The translations under genes were made by a program, and so were the position numbers. Positions 42,819 to 51,852 of a DNA stretch of 64,000 nt are shown piece by piece; the first letter of the stretch is position 1, and each line of letters opens with the position of its first letter. The stretch comes from Oceanobacillus sp. J11TS1 (GTDB lineage Bacteria > Bacillota > Bacilli > Bacillales > Amphibacillaceae): the NCBI RefSeq assembly GCF_018333215.1, contig NZ_BORO01000001.1, positions 62,001 through 126,000 on the forward strand. Reading direction: 5' to 3'. The notes under the pieces were generated by a model that was given only the letters and a program-made list of their open reading frames with translations, was not told the DNA's origin and ran no database searches.

Positions 42819-44591
42819 ATGATAAAAGCTTTATTGATAGCGCCATATACAGGAATGATTGAAGCGGTGAAGCAATTAAAAGTTCCGGAAGACTTTCAGT
42901 TAGATACGAAGTTGGCAAATTTAGAAGAAGCGATTCGTCTTGCCGAAGAAGCGGAGAGTCAAGGATATGATATAATTATCAGCCGCGGAGGGACAGCGGG
43001 TTTAATTGAGGAGATTGTTTCTATTCCTGTTGTACATATTGATATTACAGGGTACGATATGCTACGTGTTTTTACATTAATACAAGATGCGCGGAATCCA
43101 GTTGCTTTTATCGGCTTTGAAAATATTTGCCGTGGGGCTAGAACACTGAATGGTATTCTTGATTACAATATTAAAATGTTTACTATCAACCAGCGCGATG
43201 AGGTCCGGTTATTACTAAAAGAACTAAAAAATGAAAGATATGAAATTGTTATAGGAGATGTAGTTACTGTGGAAGAGGCCCAAAAAATCGGTTTGCGAGG
43301 ATTTTTAATTACATCTGGGAAAGAAGCAATCTTTGATGCGTTTGATGAAGCAAGAAGAAAGTACGCTTTGTATCAAAAAACATCTAATAAGACGAAACGA
43401 TATCTCAGTATTCTTCAATCGATTCCGATAAGTATGGCGGTCGTCGATCGAGATAACAATTTATTTTTCAATAATTTATCCCTAAAGGAGCAAGCCCTAT
43501 TAAAAAATATAATTAGAAAAAAAGAAATCGACGAGGCGCTTCACCATGTTTTATTGTCAAATACGATGAAGTGGAAAGTTATAAACGTGGACAGCGTACA
43601 GATAGAACTGAAAATTTTTCCTGTTTCTGATACGGAGGAAAAACTTGTTGGAATTCAACTTTGTTCAATCAAAAAGCATAATGAGTCAGATGCAGTGCGT
43701 ATGATTACAAAAATCATCCATAAGCCAGTCCTCGGCGATAGTACCTATGCAAAAAATTTAAGAAGACAAATAAATATATTGGCAGCAACAAATAAAAGGC
43801 TGTTTATATCAGGTGAATTTGGTACGGGGAAAATGACAATAGCAAAATCAATTCATTTTCATAAATTTGGCCAAAATCATCCTTTATTTGTTGTTAATTG
43901 TGAAATCATGACAGCAAATGATCTTCAAGTACTCGAAGAAAAGTTGAGCGATTATCAAAAGGGAACGGTTATCTTCGAACATATTGAAAATATAGTATCT
44001 GTTGATCAAAAAAGATTAATTAAGCTAATTAAAGCAACGGAAGAAACGATACAGATGATATTTTTATCAGAAAAAAATATTCCTTCATTGTTGGAAAATC
44101 AAGGCGTACTTCTTTCTTTGATTGAAAAGATTAGCTCCGTTTCTTTTAGCACACAACCTCTACGTAAGCGGAAAGAGGACTTAAAAGCCTTTATATTTTA
44201 TTATTTATCGGATTTCCATACAGAATTCGGTAATGAGACGTTAGGAATACGTCCAGAAGCGCTTGAAGTACTAAAAAAATTGAAATGGCCAGGGAATTTC
44301 GTTGAATTGAAGAAGAAAGTAAGGGAATTAAGCCTCCGTTCTACTGGTTATTATATTGAAAAGAAGCACGTTAATGACCTGTTGAGCGAAGAAGAAACCC
44401 ACAGCAGAGAGACGAAAAAGGAAAATGGTTTTTATGTTCCTTCACATCTAACGTTAGCAGAAATGGAACAGGTCCTTATTCAAAAAGTATTTGAGGAAGA
44501 GAGAGGGAATCAGACACGTACTGCAAAGCGACTTGGAATGAATCGTACTACATTGTGGAGAAAATTAAATAGTAATCAAGAAAATCCTTAA
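42819..44591 (+). CDS. PrpR-N domain regulator with degenerate sigma-54-type AAA+ domain and Fis-type HTH
   Basis: 590 residues; the ATG at 42819 follows AGGTG and gives the usual family start MIKALLIAPYTGM. Residues 1-190 are a PrpR_N sensor (ISRGGTAGLIEEIVSIPVVH; NICRGARTLNGIL). A PAS-like linker follows (IPISMAVVDRDNNLFFNNLS). The AAA+ part (about 310-500) keeps Walker A GEFGTGKMTIA, but the GAFTGA-bearing segment is absent and Walker B reads TVIFEHIENI, with EH in place of the usual DE. The C-terminal HTH is intact (QTRTAKRLGMNRTTLWRKL). It probably regulates the acid-sugar operon downstream without classical sigma-54 activation. Confidence 0.85.
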   Translation: MIKALLIAPYTGMIEAVKQLKVPEDFQLDTKLANLEEAIRLAEEAESQGYDIIISRGGTAGLIEEIVSIPVVHIDITGYDMLRVFTLIQDARNPVAFIGFENICRGARTLNGILDYNIKMFTINQRDEVRLLLKELKNERYEIVIGDVVTVEEAQKIGLRGFLITSGKEAIFDAFDEARRKYALYQKTSNKTKRYLSILQSIPISMAVVDRDNNLFFNNLSLKEQALLKNIIRKKEIDEALHHVLLSNTMKWKVINVDSVQIELKIFPVSDTEEKLVGIQLCSIKKHNESDAVRMITKIIHKPVLGDSTYAKNLRRQINILAATNKRLFISGEFGTGKMTIAKSIHFHKFGQNHPLFVVNCEIMTANDLQVLEEKLSDYQKGTVIFEHIENIVSVDQKRLIKLIKATEETIQMIFLSEKNIPSLLENQGVLLSLIEKISSVSFSTQPLRKRKEDLKAFIFYYLSDFHTEFGNETLGIRPEALEVLKKLKWPGNFVELKKKVRELSLRSTGYYIEKKHVNDLLSEEETHSRETKKENGFYVPSHLTLAEMEQVLIQKVFEEERGNQTRTAKRLGMNRTTLWRKLNSNQENP

Positions 44592-44596
44592 AGAGA

Positions 44597-44655
44597 ACCA
44601 TGCAACGCAAAACTCTTTTCTACACAGAAAATGAGAATGCTTGTATGGTTTTTTT
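44597..44655 (+). terminator. rho-independent terminator of the regulator gene
   Basis: Stem AACCATGCAA / TTGTATGGTT (one G-U pair) with a long loop, followed by TTTTTTGTG. Confidence 0.7.
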
Positions 44656-44733
44656 GTGAGGAATCGATTTATTGTTTAAAAATGAAACGATTTATAAAGA
44701 TGTAGTTAATTATAGCTATAATTTTATAAAAAG

Positions 44734-44786
44734 TTGTTGCTTTTTTATTCATTTAGTATTATTATATATAAATGCAAACGCTTTAT
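44734..44786 (+). promoter_or_regulatory. candidate sigma-A promoter of the acid-sugar operon with weak cre-like site
   Basis: TTGTTG (44734-44739), 17-base spacer, TATTAT (44757-44762). No GG-N10-GC pattern of a sigma-54 promoter is visible in 44592-44836. TGCAAACGCTTTAT just downstream has the CcpA-site core but three mismatches, so catabolite control is only a possibility. Confidence 0.4.
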
Positions 44787-44836
44787 ATAAAGGTTTGTTT
44801 CAAAAATAAACAAAATGAGTATATGGGGGAGAAGAA

Positions 44837-45829
44837 ATGAAGATTAAGGCAACAATAGAACGTATACCCGGAGGGATGATGGTAGTACCATTGTTGTTAG
44901 CTGCAACGATAAATACGGTTGCTCCAGAATTATTACGTATAGGGAACTTTACGCAGGCATTATTCGTGGATGGTTCAAGTACTTTAATTGCATTGTTTTT
45001 ATTATTCACCGGTGCACAAATTAATGTGAGAAATGTAGGTGTGAGTCTTGGGAAAGGTGCGGCACTATTATTTACTAAATGGGTTGTTGGTGCCTTGGTT
45101 GGTCTGTTGGCTTTCTTGATGATGGGAGAAAACGGATTGTGGTTAGGTCTAGCGCCAATTGCAATTATAGCTGCAATGACCAATAGTAACGGCGGTCTAT
45201 ATGTAGCACTGGTGGGCCAATACGGAGATAAAACGGATCGGGCAGCATATTCATTGCTAGCATTAAATGATGGTCCATTTCTAACTATGGTAGCATTATC
45301 CATTTTTGGTGTAATGGGATTTGTTGAAGGGATGTTCTCGTTTGTTTCCTTCTTATCCGTTTTACTTCCAATTATTATCGGTATGGTTTTAGGGAACTTA
45401 GATGAAGAATTAAGAGATTTCTTTAATTCAGGTAGTAACGTACTTATTCCATTTTTTGCATTTGCACTTGGGATGGGAATCGATTTTTCCAGTATCATAG
45501 ATGGCGGACTAGGGGGAATAGTTTTAGGGTTGTTAACTGTGTTTGTATCTGGTACCGCAGGATATTTCATTTTTAAAGCGATGAAATGGAATCCGGTTGT
45601 CGGAGCTGCGGAAGGATCTACTGCAGGAAACGCTGTAGCTACTCCGGCGGCGATTGCTGCTGCAAGCCCCGCTTTTGCTGCGAATGTAGAATTAGCTACT
45701 GTTCAAGTCGCTGCTGCGGTTGTGACAACTGCAGTGCTATTACCGTTTTATGTAGGTTTTCTCGTGAAACGGTTAGAGAAAAAAGGTATTAAAGTGCCTG
45801 ACGATTATATGGTAGAAAATCAGGGGTAA
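44837..45829 (+). CDS. KdgT-type acid-sugar permease
   Basis: 330 residues, about ten membrane helices. 2-keto-3-deoxygluconate permease family features: KATIERIPGGMMVVPLLLAA, LFTGAQINVRNVGVSLGKGA, AAMTNSNGGLYVALVGQYGD, ALNDGPFLTMVALS and the end helix with EGSTAGNAVATPAAIAAASP. It imports a sugar acid by proton symport. ATG follows GGGGGAGAAG. Linkage to a DUF1537 kinase and PdxA2 suggests threonate rather than ketodeoxygluconate as substrate (inference). Confidence 0.88.
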   Translation: MKIKATIERIPGGMMVVPLLLAATINTVAPELLRIGNFTQALFVDGSSTLIALFLLFTGAQINVRNVGVSLGKGAALLFTKWVVGALVGLLAFLMMGENGLWLGLAPIAIIAAMTNSNGGLYVALVGQYGDKTDRAAYSLLALNDGPFLTMVALSIFGVMGFVEGMFSFVSFLSVLLPIIIGMVLGNLDEELRDFFNSGSNVLIPFFAFALGMGIDFSSIIDGGLGGIVLGLLTVFVSGTAGYFIFKAMKWNPVVGAAEGSTAGNAVATPAAIAAASPAFAANVELATVQVAAAVVTTAVLLPFYVGFLVKRLEKKGIKVPDDYMVENQG

Positions 45830-45854
45830 TTTTATATAGTAAAGAAGGTGTAAG

Positions 45855-47150
45855 ATGATGAAACAAATTGCGATAATCGCAGATGACTTAACCGGAGCGA
45901 ATGATAGTGGAATCCAATTAACGGAAAAAGGAATTAATACATCTGTATTATTTCAAATTCCTAAGAAAATTAAGTTTCTTAGTGAAGGTGTGGTCATTGA
46001 TACGAATTCAAGAGCTTTATCGAGAGAAAAGGCAATTTCTGTAACAACGGAATCGGCAAAGTTTATTAAAAATCTCAATTATATGCATGTATATAAGAAG
46101 ATGGATTCTACACTCAGGGGACATATTGGTCATGAATTACAGGCGATGGGCAACGTTTTAGAAGCGAGGTTTATTGTTGTTATCCCGGCTTTTCCTGAAA
46201 TGGGCCGCATAACAAGGGATGGTTATCATTATGTTCATGGGAAATTAATTTCAGAAACAGAAATTGCAAAAGATCCCAAGCATCCTGTGACAGAATCGCA
46301 TATTCCCAGCCTAATTGAAAAACAGATAGATGAGAAGGTTGGATTGATTACAAAAGAAGATTTAGAAAGTGATAAGAAATTCCAGGAAAAATTGGAAATT
46401 ATACATGCGAGGAATATTAGAATAATCTGTTGTGATGCAGAAACGGAAAAAGATTTAAAAAATGCAGCAAAGAAATTCATTAAAGAAACTAACCAGATTA
46501 TATGGGCTGGATCTGCGGGGTTAGCTGAAGTTCTCCCAGAAATGTTAGGTATCGAGAAAGAAAAGCAAAGTGTTTCTTATGAGTACTCGAATTTTGCCAT
46601 GACAGTATGTGGCAGTTTATCAGAAAAAACACAGGTTCAAGTGAATTATGCACTACATCAACCAGGTGTGGAGGGGATTGAATTAAATCCGCTATACATG
46701 TTCCAGAAGGACTGGGAGGAGCATAAAGCAACTTATCAAAAAGCATGTATGAAAATTCTTGCAGAAGAAAAAGATATTGTTTTGTATGTTCCATCTAACG
46801 AGGATATTCGTAGTCAAGTAAAGGAAACAGGTATGAAACTAGGGCTTTCCAATAATGAAATAGGTGAAACAATATCTGCCAGAATAGCTGAATTAGTTGT
46901 TGATATAAAAAGTCAATTTCCAAAACTGGACCGTTTTGTTTTAACTGGAGGCGACACAGCAAAAGCAATTACGCAAAAATTAGGAGCAATTGGGCTGCAT
47001 CTTATCAAACAGGTGGAACCGGGTATCCCTTTAGTTTCTCTTATTGGGGAAAATGAAAGTCTTGTCATAACAAAAGCTGGTGCATTTGGAAAAAAAGATT
47101 CTATCTATCATGCTATGATGGAAATGAAAGGGGAAGAAGTTTATGAGTAA
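45855..47150 (+). CDS. dtnK: four-carbon acid sugar kinase (DUF1537), probably D-threonate kinase
   Basis: 431 residues. N-terminal substrate domain IAIIADDLTGANDSGIQLTE and KKMDSTLRGHIGHELQA; C-terminal nucleotide-binding domain with LTGGDTAKAITQKLGAIGLH and SLVITKAGAFGKKDSIYHAM. DUF1537 enzymes phosphorylate four-carbon acid sugars; members next to PdxA2 are D-threonate kinases making D-threonate 4-phosphate. ATGATG follows AGAAGGTG. The gene overlaps the dehydrogenase gene by 8 bases. Confidence 0.88.
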   Translation: MMKQIAIIADDLTGANDSGIQLTEKGINTSVLFQIPKKIKFLSEGVVIDTNSRALSREKAISVTTESAKFIKNLNYMHVYKKMDSTLRGHIGHELQAMGNVLEARFIVVIPAFPEMGRITRDGYHYVHGKLISETEIAKDPKHPVTESHIPSLIEKQIDEKVGLITKEDLESDKKFQEKLEIIHARNIRIICCDAETEKDLKNAAKKFIKETNQIIWAGSAGLAEVLPEMLGIEKEKQSVSYEYSNFAMTVCGSLSEKTQVQVNYALHQPGVEGIELNPLYMFQKDWEEHKATYQKACMKILAEEKDIVLYVPSNEDIRSQVKETGMKLGLSNNEIGETISARIAELVVDIKSQFPKLDRFVLTGGDTAKAITQKLGAIGLHLIKQVEPGIPLVSLIGENESLVITKAGAFGKKDSIYHAMMEMKGEEVYE

Positions 47151-48153
47151 CAAACCGATTATAGGTATAACAATGGGAGATGCTGCAGGTGTTGGTCCGG
47201 AAGTTATTGTAAAAAGTTTACAGGAAGCAGAAATTTATCAAAATGCGCATCCGATAGTTATTGGAGATTCGAAAATATTAGAGCGTGCAGCAAAGGATTT
47301 AAACATTGACACATCCATTACGAAAATTAGTAAAGAGGATGATTTTAAACAAACTGTCCTTGGAGAGATTACTTGTGTTGACTTAGACCTTATTCCGGAA
47401 GATTTAGTTGTCGGTCAGGTGTCGCCAGTAGCCGGTAATGCAGCTTTTCAATATTTGCGAGTTGCTATTGAGCTAGCAAATGAAAGTAAAATTCAAGCAA
47501 TTTGTACCGCTCCTTTGAATAAAGAAGCATTGCAAAAAGGTGGACACATGTATCCTGGTCATACAGAGATTTTAGCAGATTTAACCAATACCGAAGATTT
47601 TTCCATGATGTTGTCATCACCCAAACTAAAAGTAATTCATGTTACAACCCATATAGGATTGATTGATGCTATTAAGATGATCCAGCCAGAACGTGTATGG
47701 AAAGTCATAAAACTTGCAGATAAAACGTTGAAAGATTCAGGGATCAAACAGCCGAAGATAGGGGTTTGTGGAATTAACCCACATGCGGGGGAAAATGGAT
47801 TGTTCGGATACGGTGAAGAGGAAGAAAAAATTATTCCGGCAGTTCAGCAGGCGGTAGAACAAGGGATTGATGTTGAAGGGCCTCTGCCGGCAGATACACT
47901 ATTTTTCCGAGCGCAACGCGGAGATTTTGATATTGTTGTAGCTATGTATCACGATCAGGGTCATGGACCGATAAAAGTACTTGGTTTGGAAGCTGGGGTA
48001 AATATTACAGTAGGTCTACCGATTATCCGTACAAGCGTGGATCATGGCACGGCCTTTGATATTGCAGGAAAAGGAATTGTGGATGAAGGAAGTATGTTGG
48101 AAGCATTAAGACAAGCAATTGAATTAGCGCCTAAAGAAACGTCTGACAGGTAA
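47143..48153 (+). CDS. pdxA2: PdxA2-type 4-phospho-D-threonate dehydrogenase
   Basis: 336 residues. PdxA fold with GITMGDAAGVGPEVIVKSL, CTAPLNKEALQKGG, PGHTEILADLT (metal-binding His), GINPHAGENGLFG, VAMYHDQGHGPIKVLG and RTSVDHGTAFDIAGKG. Housekeeping PdxA makes pyridoxal 5'-phosphate precursors, but Bacillaceae use the PdxST route, and this copy is coupled to a DUF1537 kinase. The expected reaction is NAD-dependent oxidation and decarboxylation of threonate 4-phosphate to dihydroxyacetone phosphate. A terminator follows. Confidence 0.88.
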   Translation: MSNKPIIGITMGDAAGVGPEVIVKSLQEAEIYQNAHPIVIGDSKILERAAKDLNIDTSITKISKEDDFKQTVLGEITCVDLDLIPEDLVVGQVSPVAGNAAFQYLRVAIELANESKIQAICTAPLNKEALQKGGHMYPGHTEILADLTNTEDFSMMLSSPKLKVIHVTTHIGLIDAIKMIQPERVWKVIKLADKTLKDSGIKQPKIGVCGINPHAGENGLFGYGEEEEKIIPAVQQAVEQGIDVEGPLPADTLFFRAQRGDFDIVVAMYHDQGHGPIKVLGLEAGVNITVGLPIIRTSVDHGTAFDIAGKGIVDEGSMLEALRQAIELAPKETSDR

Positions 48154-48183
48154 AATTTAAAGGGAAAACGTATAAAAGATTAG

Positions 48184-48226
48184 TACGAAAAGCCACGAAC
48201 AACAACGTTTGTGGCTTTTCGTAGTA
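48184..48226. terminator. terminator after the acid-sugar operon
   Basis: Perfect 13-bp stem TACGAAAAGCCAC / GTGGCTTTTCGTA. It sits between convergent transcripts and probably serves both. Confidence 0.8.
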
Positions 48227-48230
48227 TTTA

Positions 48231-48362
48231 TTACTTAGTAATTCCTTTAGGATGAAAAAAGCTTTCTTGGTTCCCGTTAAAACCTTGAAGCCATAACCAT
48301 GTAAAAAAGGCTGTTAAAGCCACAACTAAAATAATAATTATTACAATATGAGATCCCTTCAA
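48231..48362 (-). CDS. 43-residue single-span membrane protein
   Basis: A small gene not usually called because of size and its TTG start. The ribosome site GAGGTGA (minus strand, 48369-48375) is 6 bases from TTG at 48362. The product starts MKGSH, has one hydrophobic span (IVIIIILVVALTAFFTWLWL) and a short tail QGFNGNQESFFHPKGITK. It starts 39 bases after the FAD oxidase stop in the same direction and its own stop is next to the terminator. Function unknown. Confidence 0.6.
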   Translation of the reverse strand: MKGSHIVIIIILVVALTAFFTWLWLQGFNGNQESFFHPKGITK

Positions 48363-48401
48363 CTGCGTTCACCTCAATTTTGGGAAGTTCACAAATATAT
48401 C

Positions 48402-49529
48402 TTAGACATCAGCTACAAGAGCTGTAGTTACAGCGTAATCTTCCAGTGAGATGTCAAGAGGTTGTTTGGTTGCAAGCTTTGCAAGCTGTTGTCCAAGAAA
48501 CGGTCCCATCGTTAATCCTGAGGACCCGAGTCCATTCGCAAGCAGGACATTTTCATGCGTTGGAAGTTCTCCGATAATAGGTAAAAACCCAGGGGTATAC
48601 GGACGGAAACCGACTCGGGTTTCAAGGATGGTTGCTTTTGCTAAATCTGGGGCAATCGCAAGTCCTTGGTCTAAAATTTCATGCACACCAGCAGCGGTCA
48701 CGCGATAATCGAAATTCAATTCATCCTCATGGGTTGACCCAATGACAAAGCGGTTGTCATCCTGTGAGAGTAAATATTTTGTTCCAGGTGGCATAACTAC
48801 TGGCCAATGGGCTGTTTTTAAAGATGGAATTTGTAAGTGCATAATTTGTGCGCGTTGAAAAGAAATATCTAACGGAATGCCTAAAGGCTCTACCGTTTCC
48901 TTCATCCAAGCACCATTTGCTAAAATAATTTTTTTTGCATCGAGGCTTTCATTATTAAGTTCTACACCTGTTACTGTATTTTCATTTATACGTAATTTTG
49001 CGTCTCCAGATAAAAGGATAGCTCCGTTTGCCTTCGCTGCTTTTTTTAGGGAATGTAATAATTTTCTTCCGTCTACACGTGCCGCTCCGCTGATGAAAAC
49101 AGCTTGATAGTCCTTTTGTAAAATTGGAAAACGGTTATGCGTTTCTTCTGCATCAAGACGAATAATATCACCGATTTCGGGAGCTTCTGCTCGACGTTTG
49201 TGGGCTCTTTCTTCCATTCCATCTAATTTTTTAGGGTCTGTATGCAGGCTGAGTGCGCCCACTTGTTTATAACCGGTATCTTTCTCGCCAAGCTTCTCTA
49301 ATTCTGCAATAAGCGATGGATATATTGCAGCGCCGTTTTTTGCGAGGTGGTACCACTTCTTATTGCGGCGTTGGGAAATCCAAGGACAAATAATCCCAGC
49401 GGCAGCATCGGTTGCTTGGCCATCATCCTGTCGATCAATCAGAATAACCTGTGCTCCTTGTTTCGAAAGGTAAAAGGCGGTGCTAGCTCCTAATATACCA
49501 CCGCCAATAATAATATAGGGTTTATTCAT
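48402..49529 (-). CDS. FAD-dependent amino-acid oxidase (glycine oxidase / DadA type)
   Basis: 375 residues. FAD fold YIIIGGGILGASTAFYLSKQ, LIDRQDDGQATDAAAGIICP, the substrate-domain SGAARVDGRKLLHSLKKAAK and the C-terminal FAD loop GFRPYTPGFLPIIGELPTHE with LANGLGSSGLTMGPFLGQQL. DAO-family enzymes oxidatively deaminate amino acids. It overlaps the DinB gene by 8 bases, so the two are translationally coupled. Not next to thi genes, so a general D-amino acid or glycine role is open. Confidence 0.87.
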   Translation of the reverse strand: MNKPYIIIGGGILGASTAFYLSKQGAQVILIDRQDDGQATDAAAGIICPWISQRRNKKWYHLAKNGAAIYPSLIAELEKLGEKDTGYKQVGALSLHTDPKKLDGMEERAHKRRAEAPEIGDIIRLDAEETHNRFPILQKDYQAVFISGAARVDGRKLLHSLKKAAKANGAILLSGDAKLRINENTVTGVELNNESLDAKKIILANGAWMKETVEPLGIPLDISFQRAQIMHLQIPSLKTAHWPVVMPPGTKYLLSQDDNRFVIGSTHEDELNFDYRVTAAGVHEILDQGLAIAPDLAKATILETRVGFRPYTPGFLPIIGELPTHENVLLANGLGSSGLTMGPFLGQQLAKLATKQPLDISLEDYAVTTALVADV

Positions 49530-49986
49530 TTTTATCCTTTGCTACAACCTGATGCATCGCTTTTACTTTGCCAAGATGCTCTGCTTCGTGGAAGGAAAGC
49601 ATAATTAACAAATCACCGTGTGTTTCGATGCTGCCAAAAGGAACCTTAAATTGCACATTAGATTTCCAGAATAAATCATTAAATTCGTTAATCCGCTGTT
49701 GCTGCAGTTCTAATGCTTCCAGAAGTTCCTCGAGGCTTGGTGGTTCCTCTTTCCAATCTTTTGGACTTGTTCCAGATCCAAAGAAGTCGGCATAGTTCGC
49801 AGGTATATTTTCTGATTTCTTAGGATAGCGGAATAAAAATTTTTCCATTGTTACGAGTGTGTGGCCTAGGTGCCAGCGAATTGTATTATTAAAATAATCT
49901 GCTTGTACATCAATAATGTTATCGTCCAAGTCGGAAGCGAAAGTTAGTAAAGCAGTACGTGTTAAGTTAAATTGTTTTCTTGTCAT
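49522..49986 (-). CDS. DinB-family four-helix protein
   Basis: 154 residues from the ATG at 49986; a TTG at 50001 lies in the GGAGGG ribosome site. The metal-binding histidines typical of DinB/YfiT are present: TIRWHLGHTLVTMEKFLFR and LLIMLSFHEAEHLGKV. Family members are metal-dependent thiol or S-transferases (bacillithiol type) or damage-inducible proteins. Coupled to the FAD oxidase. Confidence 0.85.
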   Translation of the reverse strand: MTRKQFNLTRTALLTFASDLDDNIIDVQADYFNNTIRWHLGHTLVTMEKFLFRYPKKSENIPANYADFFGSGTSPKDWKEEPPSLEELLEALELQQQRINEFNDLFWKSNVQFKVPFGSIETHGDLLIMLSFHEAEHLGKVKAMHQVVAKDKNE

Positions 49987-50162
49987 TTCAAATCCCTCCA
50001 ATAAGATTTATTATAATCTAATAATGATTATTTTCACAGTAATTCGATGAGGAATGAAAATATTTCTAAGTATTTTTGGAAGATACAAGATTAGGACTAG
50101 AGGATTGAGCACGAAATATGATAATCTATATAGGAAAGTTTGTCGAGGGAGGAAATAACAAG

Positions 50163-51086
50163 ATGCCAAAAAAACTCATTTTCGGACATAAAAATCCTGA
50201 TACGGATACAATTTGTTCCGCGTTAGCTTATGCTGATTTAAAAACAAAACTAGGAGAAGAAGTAAGTCCTGCACGTTTAGGCGAAGTGAATGGTGAAACC
50301 CAATTTGCTTTAGACCAATTTGGAGTTGAAGCTCCGGCACTTATTCAAGGTGTAGAAGATGGCACTGAGGTTATTTTAGTAGATCATAATGAATTTCAGC
50401 AGAGTGCAGACAATATTGAGAATGCTGTTATTCGCGAAGTAATTGACCATCATCGTGTCTCTAATTTCCAAACAAAAGAGCCGCTTTATTTCCGTGCAGA
50501 GCCAGTTGGCTGTACAGCAACCATTTTAAACAAAATGTACAAAGAGAATAATATAGAACTAGATAAAAATATCGCAGGCTTATTATTATCTGCTATTATT
50601 TCTGATTCTTTATTATTAAAATCACCAACTTGTACAGAAGAAGATATCAAAGCAGCGCGTGAATTAGCTGAAAAAGCAGGAGTAAACCTGGAGCAATATG
50701 GTTTAGATATGCTAAAAGCTGGTGCGGATATTAGTGATAAAACGGTTAAAGAGTTGATCACAATGGATGCCAAGGAATTTGCGATGGGCGATGCAAAAGT
50801 TGAAATTGCGCAAGTAAATGCGGTTGATGTGGATGAGATCTATCAACTTCAAGATGAATTAGTTCGTGAAATTTCGGAAAACGTCAAAGAAAAAGGATTA
50901 GATTTATTCCTATTTGTTGCTACAGACATTTTAAATAACGATTCGGAAGTTTTGGCAGTCGGTGCAGAAAGTGGCAAGGTAGAAACGGCATTTAATGTCA
51001 CTTTAGACGAAAATGACCGTGCGTTATTAAGAGGCGTTGTGTCCCGTAAAAAACAAATTGTTACGGCTTTGACAGAACAGTTTTAA
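50163..51086 (+). CDS. ppaC: manganese-dependent inorganic pyrophosphatase
   Basis: 307 residues from the ATG at 50163 after GAGGGAGGAA, matching the family length of about 309; upstream codons lack a site. DHH-family II pyrophosphatase: [40 protein letters not shown], and the C-terminal DHHA2 motif [14 protein letters not shown]. It removes pyrophosphate from biosynthesis. Single gene with its own terminator. Confidence 0.95.
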   Translation: MPKKLIFGHKNPDTDTICSALAYADLKTKLGEEVSPARLGEVNGETQFALDQFGVEAPALIQGVEDGTEVILVDHNEFQQSADNIENAVIREVIDHHRVSNFQTKEPLYFRAEPVGCTATILNKMYKENNIELDKNIAGLLLSAIISDSLLLKSPTCTEEDIKAARELAEKAGVNLEQYGLDMLKAGADISDKTVKELITMDAKEFAMGDAKVEIAQVNAVDVDEIYQLQDELVREISENVKEKGLDLFLFVATDILNNDSEVLAVGAESGKVETAFNVTLDENDRALLRGVVSRKKQIVTALTEQF

Positions 51087-51123
51087 TAAGGGAAACCGTT
51101 TATTCTATTTTATACTGTAAAGG

Positions 51124-51155
51124 GAAATCCTTCTGCATTATGAGCAGGAGGGTTT
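51124..51155 (+). terminator. rho-independent terminator of ppaC
   Basis: 13-bp stem GAAATCCTTCTGC / GCAGGAGGGTTTC (two G-U pairs), then TGTATAT. Confidence 0.65.
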
Positions 51156-51248
51156 CTGTATATATATCAAATAAATATAGAAGTTATTAGGTAAGGAGTA
51201 TCTTTTCGGTAATGATGATCGCTGTGATAACTATTTCAACCAAATAAA

Positions 51249-51278
51249 AAAAGAGCCAATCAAAATTGATCAGCTCTT
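51249..51278 (-). terminator. rho-independent terminator of the cold shock gene
   Basis: Minus strand: AAAGAGCTGATCA / TGATTGGCTCTTT stem followed by TTTTATTTGG, 16 bases after the stop. Confidence 0.85.
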
Positions 51279-51293
51279 TTTACTATCTGCTTA

Positions 51294-51494
51294 TTAGCCT
51301 TTTACAACGTTAGCAGCTTGAGGTCCGCGGTTTCCTTCTTCGATATCGAAAGTAACTGTTTGACCTTCTTCTAAAGTTTTGAAACCTTCACCTTGGATTG
51401 CAGAGAAATGTACGAATACATCGTCTCCACCTTCTACTTCGATGAAACCGAAGCCTTTTTCAGCGTTAAACCATTTTACAGAACCTGTGTTCAT
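51294..51494 (-). CDS. cold shock protein (CspA/CspB family)
   Basis: 66 residues, a single cold shock domain. RNP1 KGFGFIE and RNP2 VFVHFSA are intact; it begins [16 protein letters not shown] and ends [11 protein letters not shown]. Binds single-stranded RNA or DNA and acts as RNA chaperone. ATG follows GGAGGTAAAAG. A leader of about 100 bases is expected from the promoter at 51618-51628, typical of csp genes. Confidence 0.96.
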   Translation of the reverse strand: MNTGSVKWFNAEKGFGFIEVEGGDDVFVHFSAIQGEGFKTLEEGQTVTFDIEEGNRGPQAANVVKG

Positions 51495-51617
51495 TCTTTT
51501 ACCTCCACGTGCAGTTGTTGCACTGTTTATTACTATTTAGTTCAAAGATAAATTTCAAGACGAAAGATCAATCTTTATTGTTTCCCATCCTGTATTTCTA
51601 CCGAATCTAAATAATTA

Positions 51618-51628
51618 ATTATAGTATA
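51618..51628 (-). promoter_or_regulatory. candidate -10 region of the cold shock gene
   Basis: Minus strand TATACTATAAT offers two overlapping -10 boxes, TATACT and TATAAT. TTGAAT lies only 11 bases upstream of the TATAAT box, so the -35 is unclear. The implied leader contains a TGCA-GTTG-TTGCA-type inverted repeat just before the ribosome site. Confidence 0.4.
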
Positions 51629-51852
51629 ACACATATTCAAAATAAAATGCCAGCCTTTTTTGAAAAAAGTTTTATTATGATGATTTTTTATGTAGTTCAT
51701 CAACTTACTTTATCAGAAAGTACTTCAATATAACCAATAGATCAAGCTTTATAACATCAAAAAAGTCCACGTGTAAATTGGGTTTTTGCCTTATCCGCCT
51801 GTACGTTTATAGCATACATTGAAAGATAGAAGTAAAAAAGGGGGAAGAATGT

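Noticed and set aside
44800-45570. 256-codon minus-strand frame opposite the KdgT-type permease
   Set aside because: Antisense shadow of a membrane-protein gene; Pro/Asn/Ile-rich product; the plus-strand gene has clear family motifs and a good ribosome site.
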